DNA from: Tethybacter castelli
GTDB lineage: Bacteria > Pseudomonadota > Gammaproteobacteria > Tethybacterales > Tethybacteraceae
NCBI GenBank assembly: GCA_036679665.1
Contig: JAZHEJ010000067.1
Coordinates: 1 to 23,389, forward strand
Reading direction: 5' to 3'
Length of the DNA: 23,389 bases
Positions 15,229 through 22,351 of this stretch are shown one piece after another (position 1 is the first letter of the stretch; each line of letters begins with the position of its first letter). The notes beneath the pieces were generated by a model. That model did no database searches. It was given only the letters and a program-made list of their open reading frames with translations, and was not told the origin of the DNA. Position numbers and translations under genes: made by a program.

Positions 15229-15680
15229 ATGAATACAGTTACCAGCACTCTGGCTCCTGCCGGATCAGCCTCAGCCAACACTTTCTGCATGAAACATAAG
15301 ATCATGGAATTAAGCGATCGGTTGCGCAACAGCGATAGAATGGAAGAGGATTATTCTCGCCGCTACAGTAGCTCTATAAAAATGATGAACGCGAACGTGT
15401 CAATCAGACCGAGCCTACGCTAGTCAACACACACAATGTTTAGATCATTGAAAGCAGAGCAAAGAGATTATTTTGGCGAAGAACGCGTGCTTCCGAATTT
15501 TTTTGATCTGTAGGTCAAGGACTTCTGGCAACAGGTCGAAGTCTGTCTGAAAATGTCAAGGACACTCTGGACATTTGTTACGTGGATGCAGATCTGTTAA
15601 TATTTTTTGCCCGTTTTGACAGTGAAGTTGCGGCAATTTACCAATATGCTAGAGCAAAGCGGGATGCCGACTTAAAATGA
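15229..15680 (+). pseudogene. Decayed gene of about 150 codons coupled to the next gene
   Basis: An ATG at 15229 opens a frame that reads as protein up to SRRYSSSIK near 15381. Adding one base in the A-run there gives NDERERVNQTEPTLVNTHNV in the next frame. Coding sequence then returns to the first frame as RSLKAEQRDYFGEERVLPNF, passes a TAG (15511) into VKDFWQQVEVCLK, and shifts at a second A-run into NVKDTLDICYVDADLLIFF, running to a TGA at 15678-15680. That stop overlaps the next ATG as ATGA, which supports this reading as one former gene. It has no motif I recognise. The 64-codon open frame at its start (15229-15423) is only its N-terminal piece. Confidence 0.6.
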
Positions 15681-15985
15681 TTGACTCCAGCACGCAGAAG
15701 CCCCAAAAGGTAACGCAGAAGCAGAGTGATGCAGAGAAAAACATGCCGCAAGGCAGCAATTATTCCCTCAATCCTTCCAGCAATGTCAATGAAAAATGGG
15801 ACCAAATTTGTAGAGGTTTTAGCGAGCAAAACATTAAGGATTTCCAGGCAGTCATACCGACTAACGAGGACAAACCTAAGCCCTTAACCAAACAGCTACA
15901 TAATGCCGCAAACGTTATTGACGTCATTGAAAAGTTATATGACGTTCCGCAAAGCGAACGTTTGGTTCGCGACGAATCATATTGA
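15677..15985 (+). CDS. Small hydrophilic protein just upstream of the capsid gene
   Basis: An unrecognised 102-residue protein, rich in Gln, Lys, Ser and Asn, without signal peptide or membrane segment. The first 40 residues look disordered (STQKPQKVTQKQSDAEKN), followed by a helical part (LTKQLHNAANVIDVIEKLYD). Its ATG overlaps the stop of the decayed gene before it (ATGA), so it was translated by coupling. In many phages a scaffold or small head protein precedes the capsid gene, and the disordered plus helical layout would suit that role, but this is inference from position. A strong hairpin follows its stop. Confidence 0.6.
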   Translation: MIDSSTQKPQKVTQKQSDAEKNMPQGSNYSLNPSSNVNEKWDQICRGFSEQNIKDFQAVIPTNEDKPKPLTKQLHNAANVIDVIEKLYDVPQSERLVRDESY

Positions 15986-16015
15986 CGGACGGCACACTGT
16001 GCCGTTTCATTCGTC
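15971..16015 (+). promoter_or_regulatory. Nested hairpin upstream of the capsid gene
   Basis: An inner palindrome ACGGCACACTGTGCCGT (15989-16005; 8-bp arms around one C) lies inside an outer 7-bp pair, GACGAAT (15971-15977) with ATTCGTC (16009-16015). The outer left arm is in the last codons of the preceding gene. No U-run follows, so it is more likely an mRNA processing or stability element, or a protein-binding site, than a terminator. Confidence 0.5.
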
Positions 16016-16059
16016 TGAGTGTCAGTCAATTTATCAACATATAAAACCAGGAGATAATC

Positions 16060-17442
16060 ATGGCACAATATAACCGTGTTGGCATAGTCCAGGCGTTCAA
16101 TCTATGTTCTGATTTTGCGAAGATCATGCTTGACCAGCTGATACAGGCACTCGATTCGCGCAACACTAATTTTTTCCAGCGCTACGGTATGGTCACCAAG
16201 AGCATCCTTGATGAGAGGTTCGATACGCCGATTCAATGCGTTGAAGACATCGAACTTGACCAGAACGATGAGCTGAAAACCTATAGCCAGCCACACATGC
16301 GCGGCACGCCAGCGGTCGGCGCGTGCACGCCGGCAGTTGACTCCGACCGCACGTTTCCGCAAACCACGTTTAAGTTCAAAACCTTGGATTTGTACTCGCA
16401 GGCGCTGATGCTTCCTAAGTCGCCTGAGGAGTACGTTGTCCCGGTCACCACATTCATGAACTATGGCAGTCAGCTACGATGCTTTTGGGAGCACGTGATC
16501 GAGGACACAATCTGGATCTACAGCACCGGCATGCTCTGTGCTGTGGAAAACTGGAGTTCACTTGAGCCAAGTCGAAAAGCTGGTGAATTAGACAAGACAA
16601 AGGAAAGCGATGTCTCAAAGTTCGTTGAATACATCAAAAATCAGCACAAGGCTAATCCGATTACCTCTCCGTCCAACAAGCTGTCAACATGGAACTCCTC
16701 GACGGTCCTGAAAGCAGGTGCGACGGTTGATGATACGGGTGCGACATCCTCACACACCTTGATGTTGAGCTACATCCAGGAGGTCAAAGGGTGCATCGAT
16801 TCGCAGACCGTGGGGTGCCGCAACATGCAAAAGCCGATGTTCAACGTGTTCAACAATAGGGGCGAAGGGTCAAATCAGCCCCACCCGATACATGAATGGA
16901 TGTGGGTCATCACTCCGGAAATTGCGCACGACTTGCGCAAGGAAGTAGGTTCTACCAATCTGGCCAGCTGTGGTTCCTGTAAGCAGATAGACAATGGCTT
17001 TGGCAACGCATATGTCTGTCACTTGCTCGGCTTTAGTTTTGCCGAGTGCGATAGTCTTCCGCGGTATCGGGGAGGGGCAAGCTTGGATGTTCCGATCTGC
17101 CGTACGATTATCTTCGGCCAGCAGGCGGTGGAGTATGGCTTCCGCAAATATCCGTGTATCGGCAAGCGCTACACCTCACTGTTAAACGGAATGGGCTGCG
17201 GAATGAGGTTCAAAGGTGTACGCTACCGGACATGGCCGTTCTCAGAAAACCAAGGGCAATACGGCATCCTGAAATCGTCCTGTAATTTCGGCGTCCGTAA
17301 AATCCGCAATCAGGACAATGATACTCACGAAGAAAGAGACCGCGGTATTATGACCGTAGACATTCCATATACAGCACGCAATATGGAGAAGGTGAATTCT
17401 CTACCAACGCAAGCAGAAGCTGAAAAGAGCTTGGGAATTTGA
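16060..17442 (+). CDS. Major capsid protein, N4-gp56-like family
   Basis: The 460-residue protein matches, from memory of the family, the order of motifs in the N4-gp56/phage_capsid_3 major capsid proteins (HK97 fold). These are TTFKFKTLD near 102-110 and MNYGSQLRCFWEHVIEDTIW at 133-152 (the lid and spine-helix region), HPIHEWMWVITPEIAHDLR at 275-293 (family: FVLVMNPWQEYDLR), ICRTIIFGQQAVEYGF at 346-361 (family: ARALFLGVQAAVIAYG), and NFGVRKI...RGIMTVDIPYTA at 409-439 (family: IFGVKKT...DFGVIALDT). It would form the phage head shell. It has 15 cysteines, unusually many for a cytoplasmic protein. Its length is somewhat above the N4 protein (about 400). AGGAG (16049-16053) lies 6 nt before the ATG. 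The frame is intact although its neighbours are decayed. No other head gene is recognised nearby. Confidence 0.72.
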   Translation: MAQYNRVGIVQAFNLCSDFAKIMLDQLIQALDSRNTNFFQRYGMVTKSILDERFDTPIQCVEDIELDQNDELKTYSQPHMRGTPAVGACTPAVDSDRTFPQTTFKFKTLDLYSQALMLPKSPEEYVVPVTTFMNYGSQLRCFWEHVIEDTIWIYSTGMLCAVENWSSLEPSRKAGELDKTKESDVSKFVEYIKNQHKANPITSPSNKLSTWNSSTVLKAGATVDDTGATSSHTLMLSYIQEVKGCIDSQTVGCRNMQKPMFNVFNNRGEGSNQPHPIHEWMWVITPEIAHDLRKEVGSTNLASCGSCKQIDNGFGNAYVCHLLGFSFAECDSLPRYRGGASLDVPICRTIIFGQQAVEYGFRKYPCIGKRYTSLLNGMGCGMRFKGVRYRTWPFSENQGQYGILKSSCNFGVRKIRNQDNDTHEERDRGIMTVDIPYTARNMEKVNSLPTQAEAEKSLGI

Positions 17443-17443
17443 A

Positions 17444-17548
17444 ATGACGCTAGCAGAATACCGTATATGATTCTTGCACGCAATTCGTAAGGAAGTCCGG
17501 TCTACAAAGAAAGATCAAGTTCGCCAGCGGGGTGGCACGCAGTCATGA
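17444..17548 (+). pseudogene. Small gene after the capsid gene, interrupted by TGA
   Basis: An ATG 1 nt after the capsid stop gives MTLAEYRI, a TGA (17468-17470), then FLHAIRKEVRSTKKDQVRQ and GGTQS to a TGA at 17546-17548. That stop overlaps the next ATG (17545) as ATGA, which argues that it was a real gene of 34 codons or so. Function unknown. Confidence 0.4.
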
Positions 17549-17643
17549 CGTATCATATTTGTGTGCACAACGATCAATTCTATCTCGACCAGCGGTCCTA
17601 GCAGGGGTTCCAGCGACAAAACTGGATTCTGGCGATTGTCTGA
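17545..17643 (+). pseudogene. Start of a decayed gene following the previous one
   Basis: The frame reads MTYHICVHNDQFYLDQRS, a TAG (17599-17601), QGFQRQNWILAIV, then a TGA (17641-17643). Coding-like sequence weakens after that, with further TGA codons. It is translationally coupled to the preceding small frame by ATGA. Not recognised. Confidence 0.4.
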
Positions 17644-17928
17644 TATCCACGAAAATCCACTCTCACTAATTCTCATGCTGTGCCCTTTAAGACCGCTCAT
17701 CTTACTGTTGCCCTGCGCTGATCTTATGTGACGGGAACAGGTTCACTTTGCGATGTGAAACCGTCTTGAAATCTAGTTGATTTTTATCATTAAAACAAAA
17801 CCGAAGTTTTAACTCAAAGCACGAAAAAAATGCTGAATATGGCTGTGGCCAAATTTTCATTCAGCAGGAATAAAACCTGGATATCGGTATAAATGTCCTA
17901 CTGCTTCTCCTTGGCAATGAGTCCCTTA
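17644..17928. other. No intact gene; AT-rich end of the insert
   Basis: I see no gene, RNA or clear terminator here. The left part may hold decayed coding DNA; from about 17770 to 17870 it is AT-rich. Confidence 0.4.
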
Positions 17929-17962
17929 TACGATTACTACATCACCGCTAAAGTAAATGCGT
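17929..17962 (+). repeat. Right flanking direct repeat of the capsid-gene insert
   Basis: Matches 13620-13653 at 29 of 34 positions. Read in the lipoprotein frame it gives YDYYITAKVNA followed by Leu and TAG, a remnant of the lipoprotein C-terminus (YDDCIAAKVNA). Similarity upstream fades quickly. It overlaps the last five codons and stop of the hydrolase gene on the other strand (17948-17962). Confidence 0.6.
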
Positions 17963-18814
17963 TGTAGCACTACTCCATGAACTGATAAGGCTGCGGGCGT
18001 GATCCCACAGCGGCGCCATGTCAAGAATATCGATATGATTGCTGGCGCTGATAGTGCTCATTGTGGGTTGGGCGGTACCGCGCCAGGCGTCAAGCAGGCG
18101 GTTGGTGCTTCGGTGCGGAACGACAGCGTCGAACTCGGCTATATAAAGGTGAGTGGGAGCGGATATCTGAGCGCTAAGCGCGACGGTATCGAACGGGTGG
18201 CGGATCATACGACGCACCGGAAACATCCAGTAGCGGTCGGCGGCAAGTTCTTGTACGCTGTCAAAAGGAGTAACCAAAATCAGCCCGGCTACCGGCCGAT
18301 GTGCCGCAACAAAGGCGGCCATATGCGACCCTAAACTACGCCCGAACACGATCGTCTGGTCGGCGGTGGCGCCAAGTTTGGCCAACGCCGCATCAAAACC
18401 CGTCAGCGCATCGGCTTGAAGCGCTTTTTCGCTCGGCGCACCGGAGCTCGCGCCATAGCCGCGGTAGTTTATGCCGGCAACAGACACTCCTAGCTTTTCG
18501 TGTAATTCAGTCAGTTGCGCCGAAATTTCCTCGGCGTTACCGCCGAAATAGATGATGACCGGCGCTTTGTCATCGGCCGCCGGCAATGCCCAGCCTGACA
18601 GGCTGGTACCATCGGCTGCGGTTACGTTAAGCACCCAGTTGGCAAGTTCGGCGGAACCGGCCGCCAAAGGCCGCGGATAAAAGATCAATTGCTCTTGGCG
18701 CAGCCACAACCACAAGCAAACGGCCAGCCAGCAAAAGGCCGCCCAGAGCCCGAGCGACAAAGCGATTTTTATGGTTTTATCTTGGCCAGTTTGGGCCGGA
18801 TGTTGAACAGGCAA
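17948..18814 (-). CDS. Membrane-anchored alpha/beta hydrolase
   Basis: A 288-residue serine hydrolase of the alpha/beta fold, similar in layout to YfhR/BEM46-type proteins. A membrane segment (about 18-38, LSLGLWAAFCWLAVCLWLWL) is followed by QLIFYPRP. The catalytic triad can be read as S160 in GRSLGSHMA, D229 in EFDAVVP and H260 in SNHIDI, and GINYRGYGASSG (114-125) is the usual upstream motif. The substrate is unknown. The start is unsure: the TTG at 18814 overlaps the msrA 3' end by 46 nt and gives a positive KTIKI before the membrane helix, while a TTG at 18760 lies 8 nt after the msrA stop (270 residues). The final codons lie in the right direct repeat, so the native C-terminus may have been altered by the insertion event. 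Confidence 0.8.
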   Translation of the reverse strand: MPVQHPAQTGQDKTIKIALSLGLWAAFCWLAVCLWLWLRQEQLIFYPRPLAAGSAELANWVLNVTAADGTSLSGWALPAADDKAPVIIYFGGNAEEISAQLTELHEKLGVSVAGINYRGYGASSGAPSEKALQADALTGFDAALAKLGATADQTIVFGRSLGSHMAAFVAAHRPVAGLILVTPFDSVQELAADRYWMFPVRRMIRHPFDTVALSAQISAPTHLYIAEFDAVVPHRSTNRLLDAWRGTAQPTMSTISASNHIDILDMAPLWDHARSLISSWSSATTHLL

Positions 18815-19287
18815 TAAGGCGCAAGCTTGTTGCGGTTGTAGTAGTCGTGGTGTTCAGTTTCCGCCACCCAGAACTCGTCGAGCATCTTTAGTTCGGTGAC
18901 GATCGGTGCTTTGAACTGGTCTTTGGCCGCTGCGATCGCATCTTCAGCTTGCTGTTTTTGTTGTTCATCGACATACAAAATGATGGAACGGTACTGCGGG
19001 CCAACATCGTTGCCCTGGCGGTTGGGCGTGGTCGGATCATGTACTTTCCAAAACATTTCAAGCAGTTTGGCAAAACTGATCACACCCGGATCAAAGGTGA
19101 TCCGTACGACTTCAGCGTGCCCGGTCTGTTTGGCGCAGACTTGCGCGTAGGTGGGATTGCTTTGATGGCCGCCCGCGTACCCGCTTTCGACTTTGCTAAC
19201 TCCGTCCAAGCGCTGGTATACCGCCTCCAAGCACCAAAAGCAGCCTCCGCCCAATACTGCGGTAGCTAAAGTTGTATCGTTATTCAT
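18769..19287 (-). CDS. msrA: Peptide methionine-S-sulfoxide reductase MsrA
   Basis: MsrA reduces methionine-S-sulfoxide in proteins, repairing oxidative damage, with electrons from thioredoxin. The 172-residue protein has the catalytic motif GGCFWCLEAVY (catalytic C16), SGYAGGHQSNPTYAQVC, TGHAEVVRITFDP, the WKVHDPTTPNRQGNDVGPQY block, and FWVAETEHHDYY near the end. All are standard and the length is normal. A resolving cysteine may be C51 in AQVCAK or the one in LAPYCLF. Its ATG overlaps the glyS stop as ATGA (19284-19287), so it is translationally coupled to glyS. Confidence 0.96.
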   Translation of the reverse strand: MNNDTTLATAVLGGGCFWCLEAVYQRLDGVSKVESGYAGGHQSNPTYAQVCAKQTGHAEVVRITFDPGVISFAKLLEMFWKVHDPTTPNRQGNDVGPQYRSIILYVDEQQKQQAEDAIAAAKDQFKAPIVTELKMLDEFWVAETEHHDYYNRNKLAPYCLFNIRPKLAKIKP

Positions 19288-21440
19288 GAGTATAGTTTCT
19301 CCATGGTTGCGATTGATTTGAAATAATCTAGCAATTCGTATACCAAAGCGTGTCGGTTGGCGCGTTTGGCCGGGTTCGGATCGTTGATCAGTACCTGATC
19401 AAAAAACTCATCGATATCCGAACACAGCTCAATCAATTGTTCAGGCAATAAACGGTAGTTGCCCGATGATAAGAAATTTTGACGAATTTTAGTGCATTTT
19501 TTATACAGTTTTTTCTCCGCCGGGTCAGTCAGCAGGTCTTCATTAATTGGCACGTCGAAAAGATCTCCAAATTCGTTGATTTTAGCTAAACGTTTGTACG
19601 TCACAAGAAGCGTTTGGTAGCCGGCATGGTTGGTGTCGCGCAGTTCAGCTAACGCTAGCACACGTTGTTTAATATCACTGATGTCGATATTTTGTTGCTG
19701 TTTGCTTATACTAGCGATAACCGCTTTAACAATTCGGACAAGTTCAGCCGAAGGAGTGGCGACGTTCAGCCATTCTCCGGCGAACAGGTGGACACGATCA
19801 AGTAGTTGCTGAAAATTCAGATTAAGCTTATGGTTCAAGTCATCGCCAGTTATTTTGTGCGAAGTTTCAGCGTTCAGATAATCGTAAATTATTTTACCGG
19901 CTACGAATAGCAATTTCGCGTAATCAACACCTGGATAGCGTTCTAGGACGCGCAGGACCCGCAACATGCTCCGGCGCAGGCCGAACGGGTCCTTCGAACC
20001 GGAAAACCCTTTGTGGATCGCAACAATCGCGGCGATACGTTCAATTTCATGGGCGAGCACCAGACAGTCTCGATCGCGGGTGTCGCCAGCGTCAGGATCT
20101 GTGTGATCTTTGGCGCGGTCCAGATAGTTTGCAAGCAACGTTTTCACGTTGTTATTGACATTGCGCAGATAGTAGGATGCGAGCACTCCTTCTAGTTCAG
20201 GATATTCGTTAGCGAGCAAGGTACCTTGTGCAACCTTGCACATCCGCGCTGCACACGCGGCGTCTTCAATCTGACTATGTGTAAGCTTTAACGATATGCC
20301 AAAATTCTTGACCAAGTGCTCAATACGCTCAACGCGACTTGTAACCGAACCTAAATTTTTCAGGTAAGTGATGTTGTCCAACCGGGCCAGATGCTGCTTG
20401 TCGCTAAGCTTACGGTCTTGCTTCCAGCAAAAAATGGCATCATCAAGACGGGCGCGCATAACCCGCTCAATACCAAGAATGTGTTTGCCTGAATCGGCAA
20501 ACTTATTGTCAGCCACAAACACGAAACGCCGGGTGTGCAGGCCATCTTTGAGAATCGGCAAGCAACGCAAGTGTTTTTTCATGCAGCTGGTGATCACTTC
20601 GTGCGGCAAATCGTCCGCAGGTTCTTTTTCTAAGCTGGTGAACGTGCCCAAATGGCTCACCGGCCATTCACACATCGCCGCTATTTGAGCGACTAAATCG
20701 TTGTCATCGTCAATTTGGCCGCCGCACTTATGCGCGAGCTCATCACACTGATTACGGATCGTCTTTTTGCGCTGTTGAACCGAGACCATCACATAGTTTT
20801 TTTCCATCGCGGCGACATATTCATCACGGTTCGCGGACGCTATTTGTACCGGTCCCGGGGCTAAAAACCGGTGGCCGACCGTGGTCGCCGTCGCAGATAT
20901 ATTGGCTACGGAAAAAGCAAGCGGTTGGTTTCCCAACAGCGCGCAGATACCGTGCAAAGGGCGCACGAAACGCAACCGATTGTCGCCCCAGCGCATCAGT
21001 CGCGGCGCCACCACATCAGTGAGCGCTTTTTGAATCAACTCGCCTAACAACTCTTCCAACTTGCGTGCGGCGATCGTGGATTCAACTGCCACATACGCAA
21101 TTTGGTTATGCTCGATATCGATTAAATCGTCGATATCGGCGTTGTTGGAGCGTAAAAAACCGGTAAGCGCCGCAGTCGGTTCGCGGTCGTCGGTAAATGC
21201 CCGGGAACGTGCCGGTCCGCGACGTAGTCGCGTCGAACCCAAGCTTGCGGAGCGGACCTTGTCAATGATCGTCGTCAAGCGTCGCGGGGTCTGGGCGCAA
21301 TACGACGTAGTCGGTTGTTGCGCCAAAAAACGCGCATTGATAAGTTGGTTGGCGAGGTTCGCGCTAAAGTCGTGCGCCAAGTTGGTCAGCTGAGGGGGTA
21401 TTTCCTCAACCAGCAGTTCGATCAACAGCGGGTTGCTCAA
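19284..21440 (-). CDS. glyS: Glycyl-tRNA synthetase, beta subunit
   Basis: With GlyQ it forms the alpha2-beta2 glycyl-tRNA synthetase; the beta subunit binds tRNA, including the anticodon. From the chosen start the protein has 718 residues (E. coli 689). It opens with NPLLIELLVEEIPPQL, typical of the family, and contains ALTGFLRSNN, APRLMRWGDNRLRFVRPLHG, FLAPGPVQIA, DPFGLRRSMLRVLRVL, and a C-terminal anticodon-binding helical part ending in ALVYELLDYFKSIATMEKLY. The start is the TTG at 21440, which overlaps the glyQ stop as TTGA (21437-21440). An in-frame start at 21485 would add residues coded inside glyQ and is less likely. The operon order is glyQ-glyS-msrA-hydrolase. Confidence 0.94.
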   Translation of the reverse strand: MSNPLLIELLVEEIPPQLTNLAHDFSANLANQLINARFLAQQPTTSYCAQTPRRLTTIIDKVRSASLGSTRLRRGPARSRAFTDDREPTAALTGFLRSNNADIDDLIDIEHNQIAYVAVESTIAARKLEELLGELIQKALTDVVAPRLMRWGDNRLRFVRPLHGICALLGNQPLAFSVANISATATTVGHRFLAPGPVQIASANRDEYVAAMEKNYVMVSVQQRKKTIRNQCDELAHKCGGQIDDDNDLVAQIAAMCEWPVSHLGTFTSLEKEPADDLPHEVITSCMKKHLRCLPILKDGLHTRRFVFVADNKFADSGKHILGIERVMRARLDDAIFCWKQDRKLSDKQHLARLDNITYLKNLGSVTSRVERIEHLVKNFGISLKLTHSQIEDAACAARMCKVAQGTLLANEYPELEGVLASYYLRNVNNNVKTLLANYLDRAKDHTDPDAGDTRDRDCLVLAHEIERIAAIVAIHKGFSGSKDPFGLRRSMLRVLRVLERYPGVDYAKLLFVAGKIIYDYLNAETSHKITGDDLNHKLNLNFQQLLDRVHLFAGEWLNVATPSAELVRIVKAVIASISKQQQNIDISDIKQRVLALAELRDTNHAGYQTLLVTYKRLAKINEFGDLFDVPINEDLLTDPAEKKLYKKCTKIRQNFLSSGNYRLLPEQLIELCSDIDEFFDQVLINDPNPAKRANRHALVYELLDYFKSIATMEKLYS

Positions 21441-22315
21441 TTGTTTTGGATCAGCGGATGGCCAAGCCGGGTGCGTTGCGCGCAATATGCGGCCGCGGCT
21501 TTGTTTGCCTGTTCGCGAACTTGGGTAATCGCGGCGGCGCGCGCTTCGACCGAGTAGTGCCCGCGCGCGTCAAGCAGATTGAAAGTGTGCGAACCCGCCA
21601 GCACCGCTTCGTAGGCCGGCATTACCAGCGCCGGATCTTGTTCGAGCAAAAGGTTGCTTTGGTCCAAGCTGGCGTTGAAAGTCTCAAGCAAAAGCTTGAC
21701 ATCGGCGAGTTCGAAATTATAAAAAGATTGCTCCTTTTCATTTTGGCGGTAAAGCTCGCCGTATTTCAAGTTGGGACTCCAGTCCAGCGCATAGACGTCG
21801 TCGCATTCTTGCAAAAACATCGCCAGGCGTTCAATGCCGTAAGTTATTTCGCCCATGACCGGCGCGCACACTATCCCTCCGACTTCTTGAAAATAAGTAA
21901 ATTGGGTGATTTCCATTCCGTCCACCCACACTTCCCAGCCCAGTCCCCACGCCCCTAGCGTGGGTGATTCCCAGTCATCTTCGACAAACCGGATATCGTG
22001 CTCTTTGCCGCTGATCCCGATCTGATCCAGCGAATTCAAGTAAGCTTGCTGAAAGTCGTCAGGAGAGGGTTTTTGCACCACCTGCAGTTGGTAATAGCGT
22101 TGCAGTCGGTTGGGGTGGCGCCCGTAGCGCCCGTCGCCCGGCCGCCGCGACGGCTGGACATACACGGCGCTCCACGGTTCAGGGCCTAGCGCTCGCAACG
22201 TAGTGGCAGGATGAAATGTACCGGCACCCACTTGCAGATCCAGCGGTTGCAAAACGCTACAGCCGCGTTGTTGCCAAAAGTGCTGCAGCTCGCTGATTAG
22301 TTGTTGGACGTACAT
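21437..22315 (-). CDS. glyQ: Glycyl-tRNA synthetase, alpha subunit
   Basis: The catalytic subunit of the two-subunit class II glycyl-tRNA synthetase, which makes glycyl-adenylate. The 292-residue protein (E. coli 303) contains LISELQHFWQQRGCSVLQP, GAGTFHPATTLRALGPEPW, YVQPSRRPGDGRYGRHPNRL, FVEDDWESPTLGAWGLGWEV, and MEITQFTYFQEVGG with GEITYGIERLAMFLQ (motif 3). All are highly conserved. No Shine-Dalgarno sequence precedes the ATG. A terminator-like hairpin with a U-run ends only 7 nt upstream, so its mRNA start and its promoter are unclear. It leads the glyQ-glyS-msrA-hydrolase unit. Confidence 0.96.
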   Translation of the reverse strand: MYVQQLISELQHFWQQRGCSVLQPLDLQVGAGTFHPATTLRALGPEPWSAVYVQPSRRPGDGRYGRHPNRLQRYYQLQVVQKPSPDDFQQAYLNSLDQIGISGKEHDIRFVEDDWESPTLGAWGLGWEVWVDGMEITQFTYFQEVGGIVCAPVMGEITYGIERLAMFLQECDDVYALDWSPNLKYGELYRQNEKEQSFYNFELADVKLLLETFNASLDQSNLLLEQDPALVMPAYEAVLAGSHTFNLLDARGHYSVEARAAAITQVREQANKAAAAYCAQRTRLGHPLIQNN

Positions 22316-22322
22316 GTTTTAT

Positions 22323-22349
22323 AAAAAATATCAACCGCAGCGGCGGTTG
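22323..22349 (-). terminator. Intrinsic terminator after DUF2909, immediately before glyQ
   Basis: On the minus strand CAACCGC and GCGGTTG form a 7-bp stem with a CGCT loop, followed by ATATTTTTT. The U-run ends 7 nt before the glyQ ATG (22315). It terminates the DUF2909 transcript or acts as an attenuator for glyQ. Confidence 0.7.
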
Positions 22350-22351
22350 CG

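Larger units (their letters stand above)
13654..17962. mobile_element. Phage-derived capsid-gene insert between imperfect direct repeats
   Basis: About 4.3 kb lies between the two 34-nt repeats. It contains two unknown ORFs (13847-14506, 15677-15985), a phage-type major capsid gene (16060-17442), and several broken genes in between and after. Its intact genes have strong ribosome binding sites, while many neighbouring chromosomal genes lack them. Chromosomal gene order resumes on both sides. No integrase, transposase, terminase, portal or replication gene is visible, so mobility now is unlikely. Extent is inferred from the repeats; a wider or narrower boundary is possible. Confidence 0.55.

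Noticed and set aside
15229..15423. Complete 64-residue gene
   Set aside because: Coding-like sequence leaves this frame near 15381 and continues in others to the ATGA at 15677, so it is a piece of a longer broken gene.
16060..17442. Microvirus (single-stranded DNA phage) capsid, since the insert is about the size of such a genome
   Set aside because: The protein does not show microvirus VP1 motifs, and no replication initiator or pilot protein is present. The C-terminal motifs fit the N4-gp56 family better.
14507..17643. Reassigned stop codons (TAG as Gln or TGA as Trp) in the phage-like insert
   Set aside because: In-frame TAG and TGA codons in protein-like sequence first suggested recoding. 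But TAA also interrupts such sequence (near 15077), frames shift as well, TGA and TAG also end intact ORFs, and no suppressor tRNA is visible. Gene decay explains all of this.
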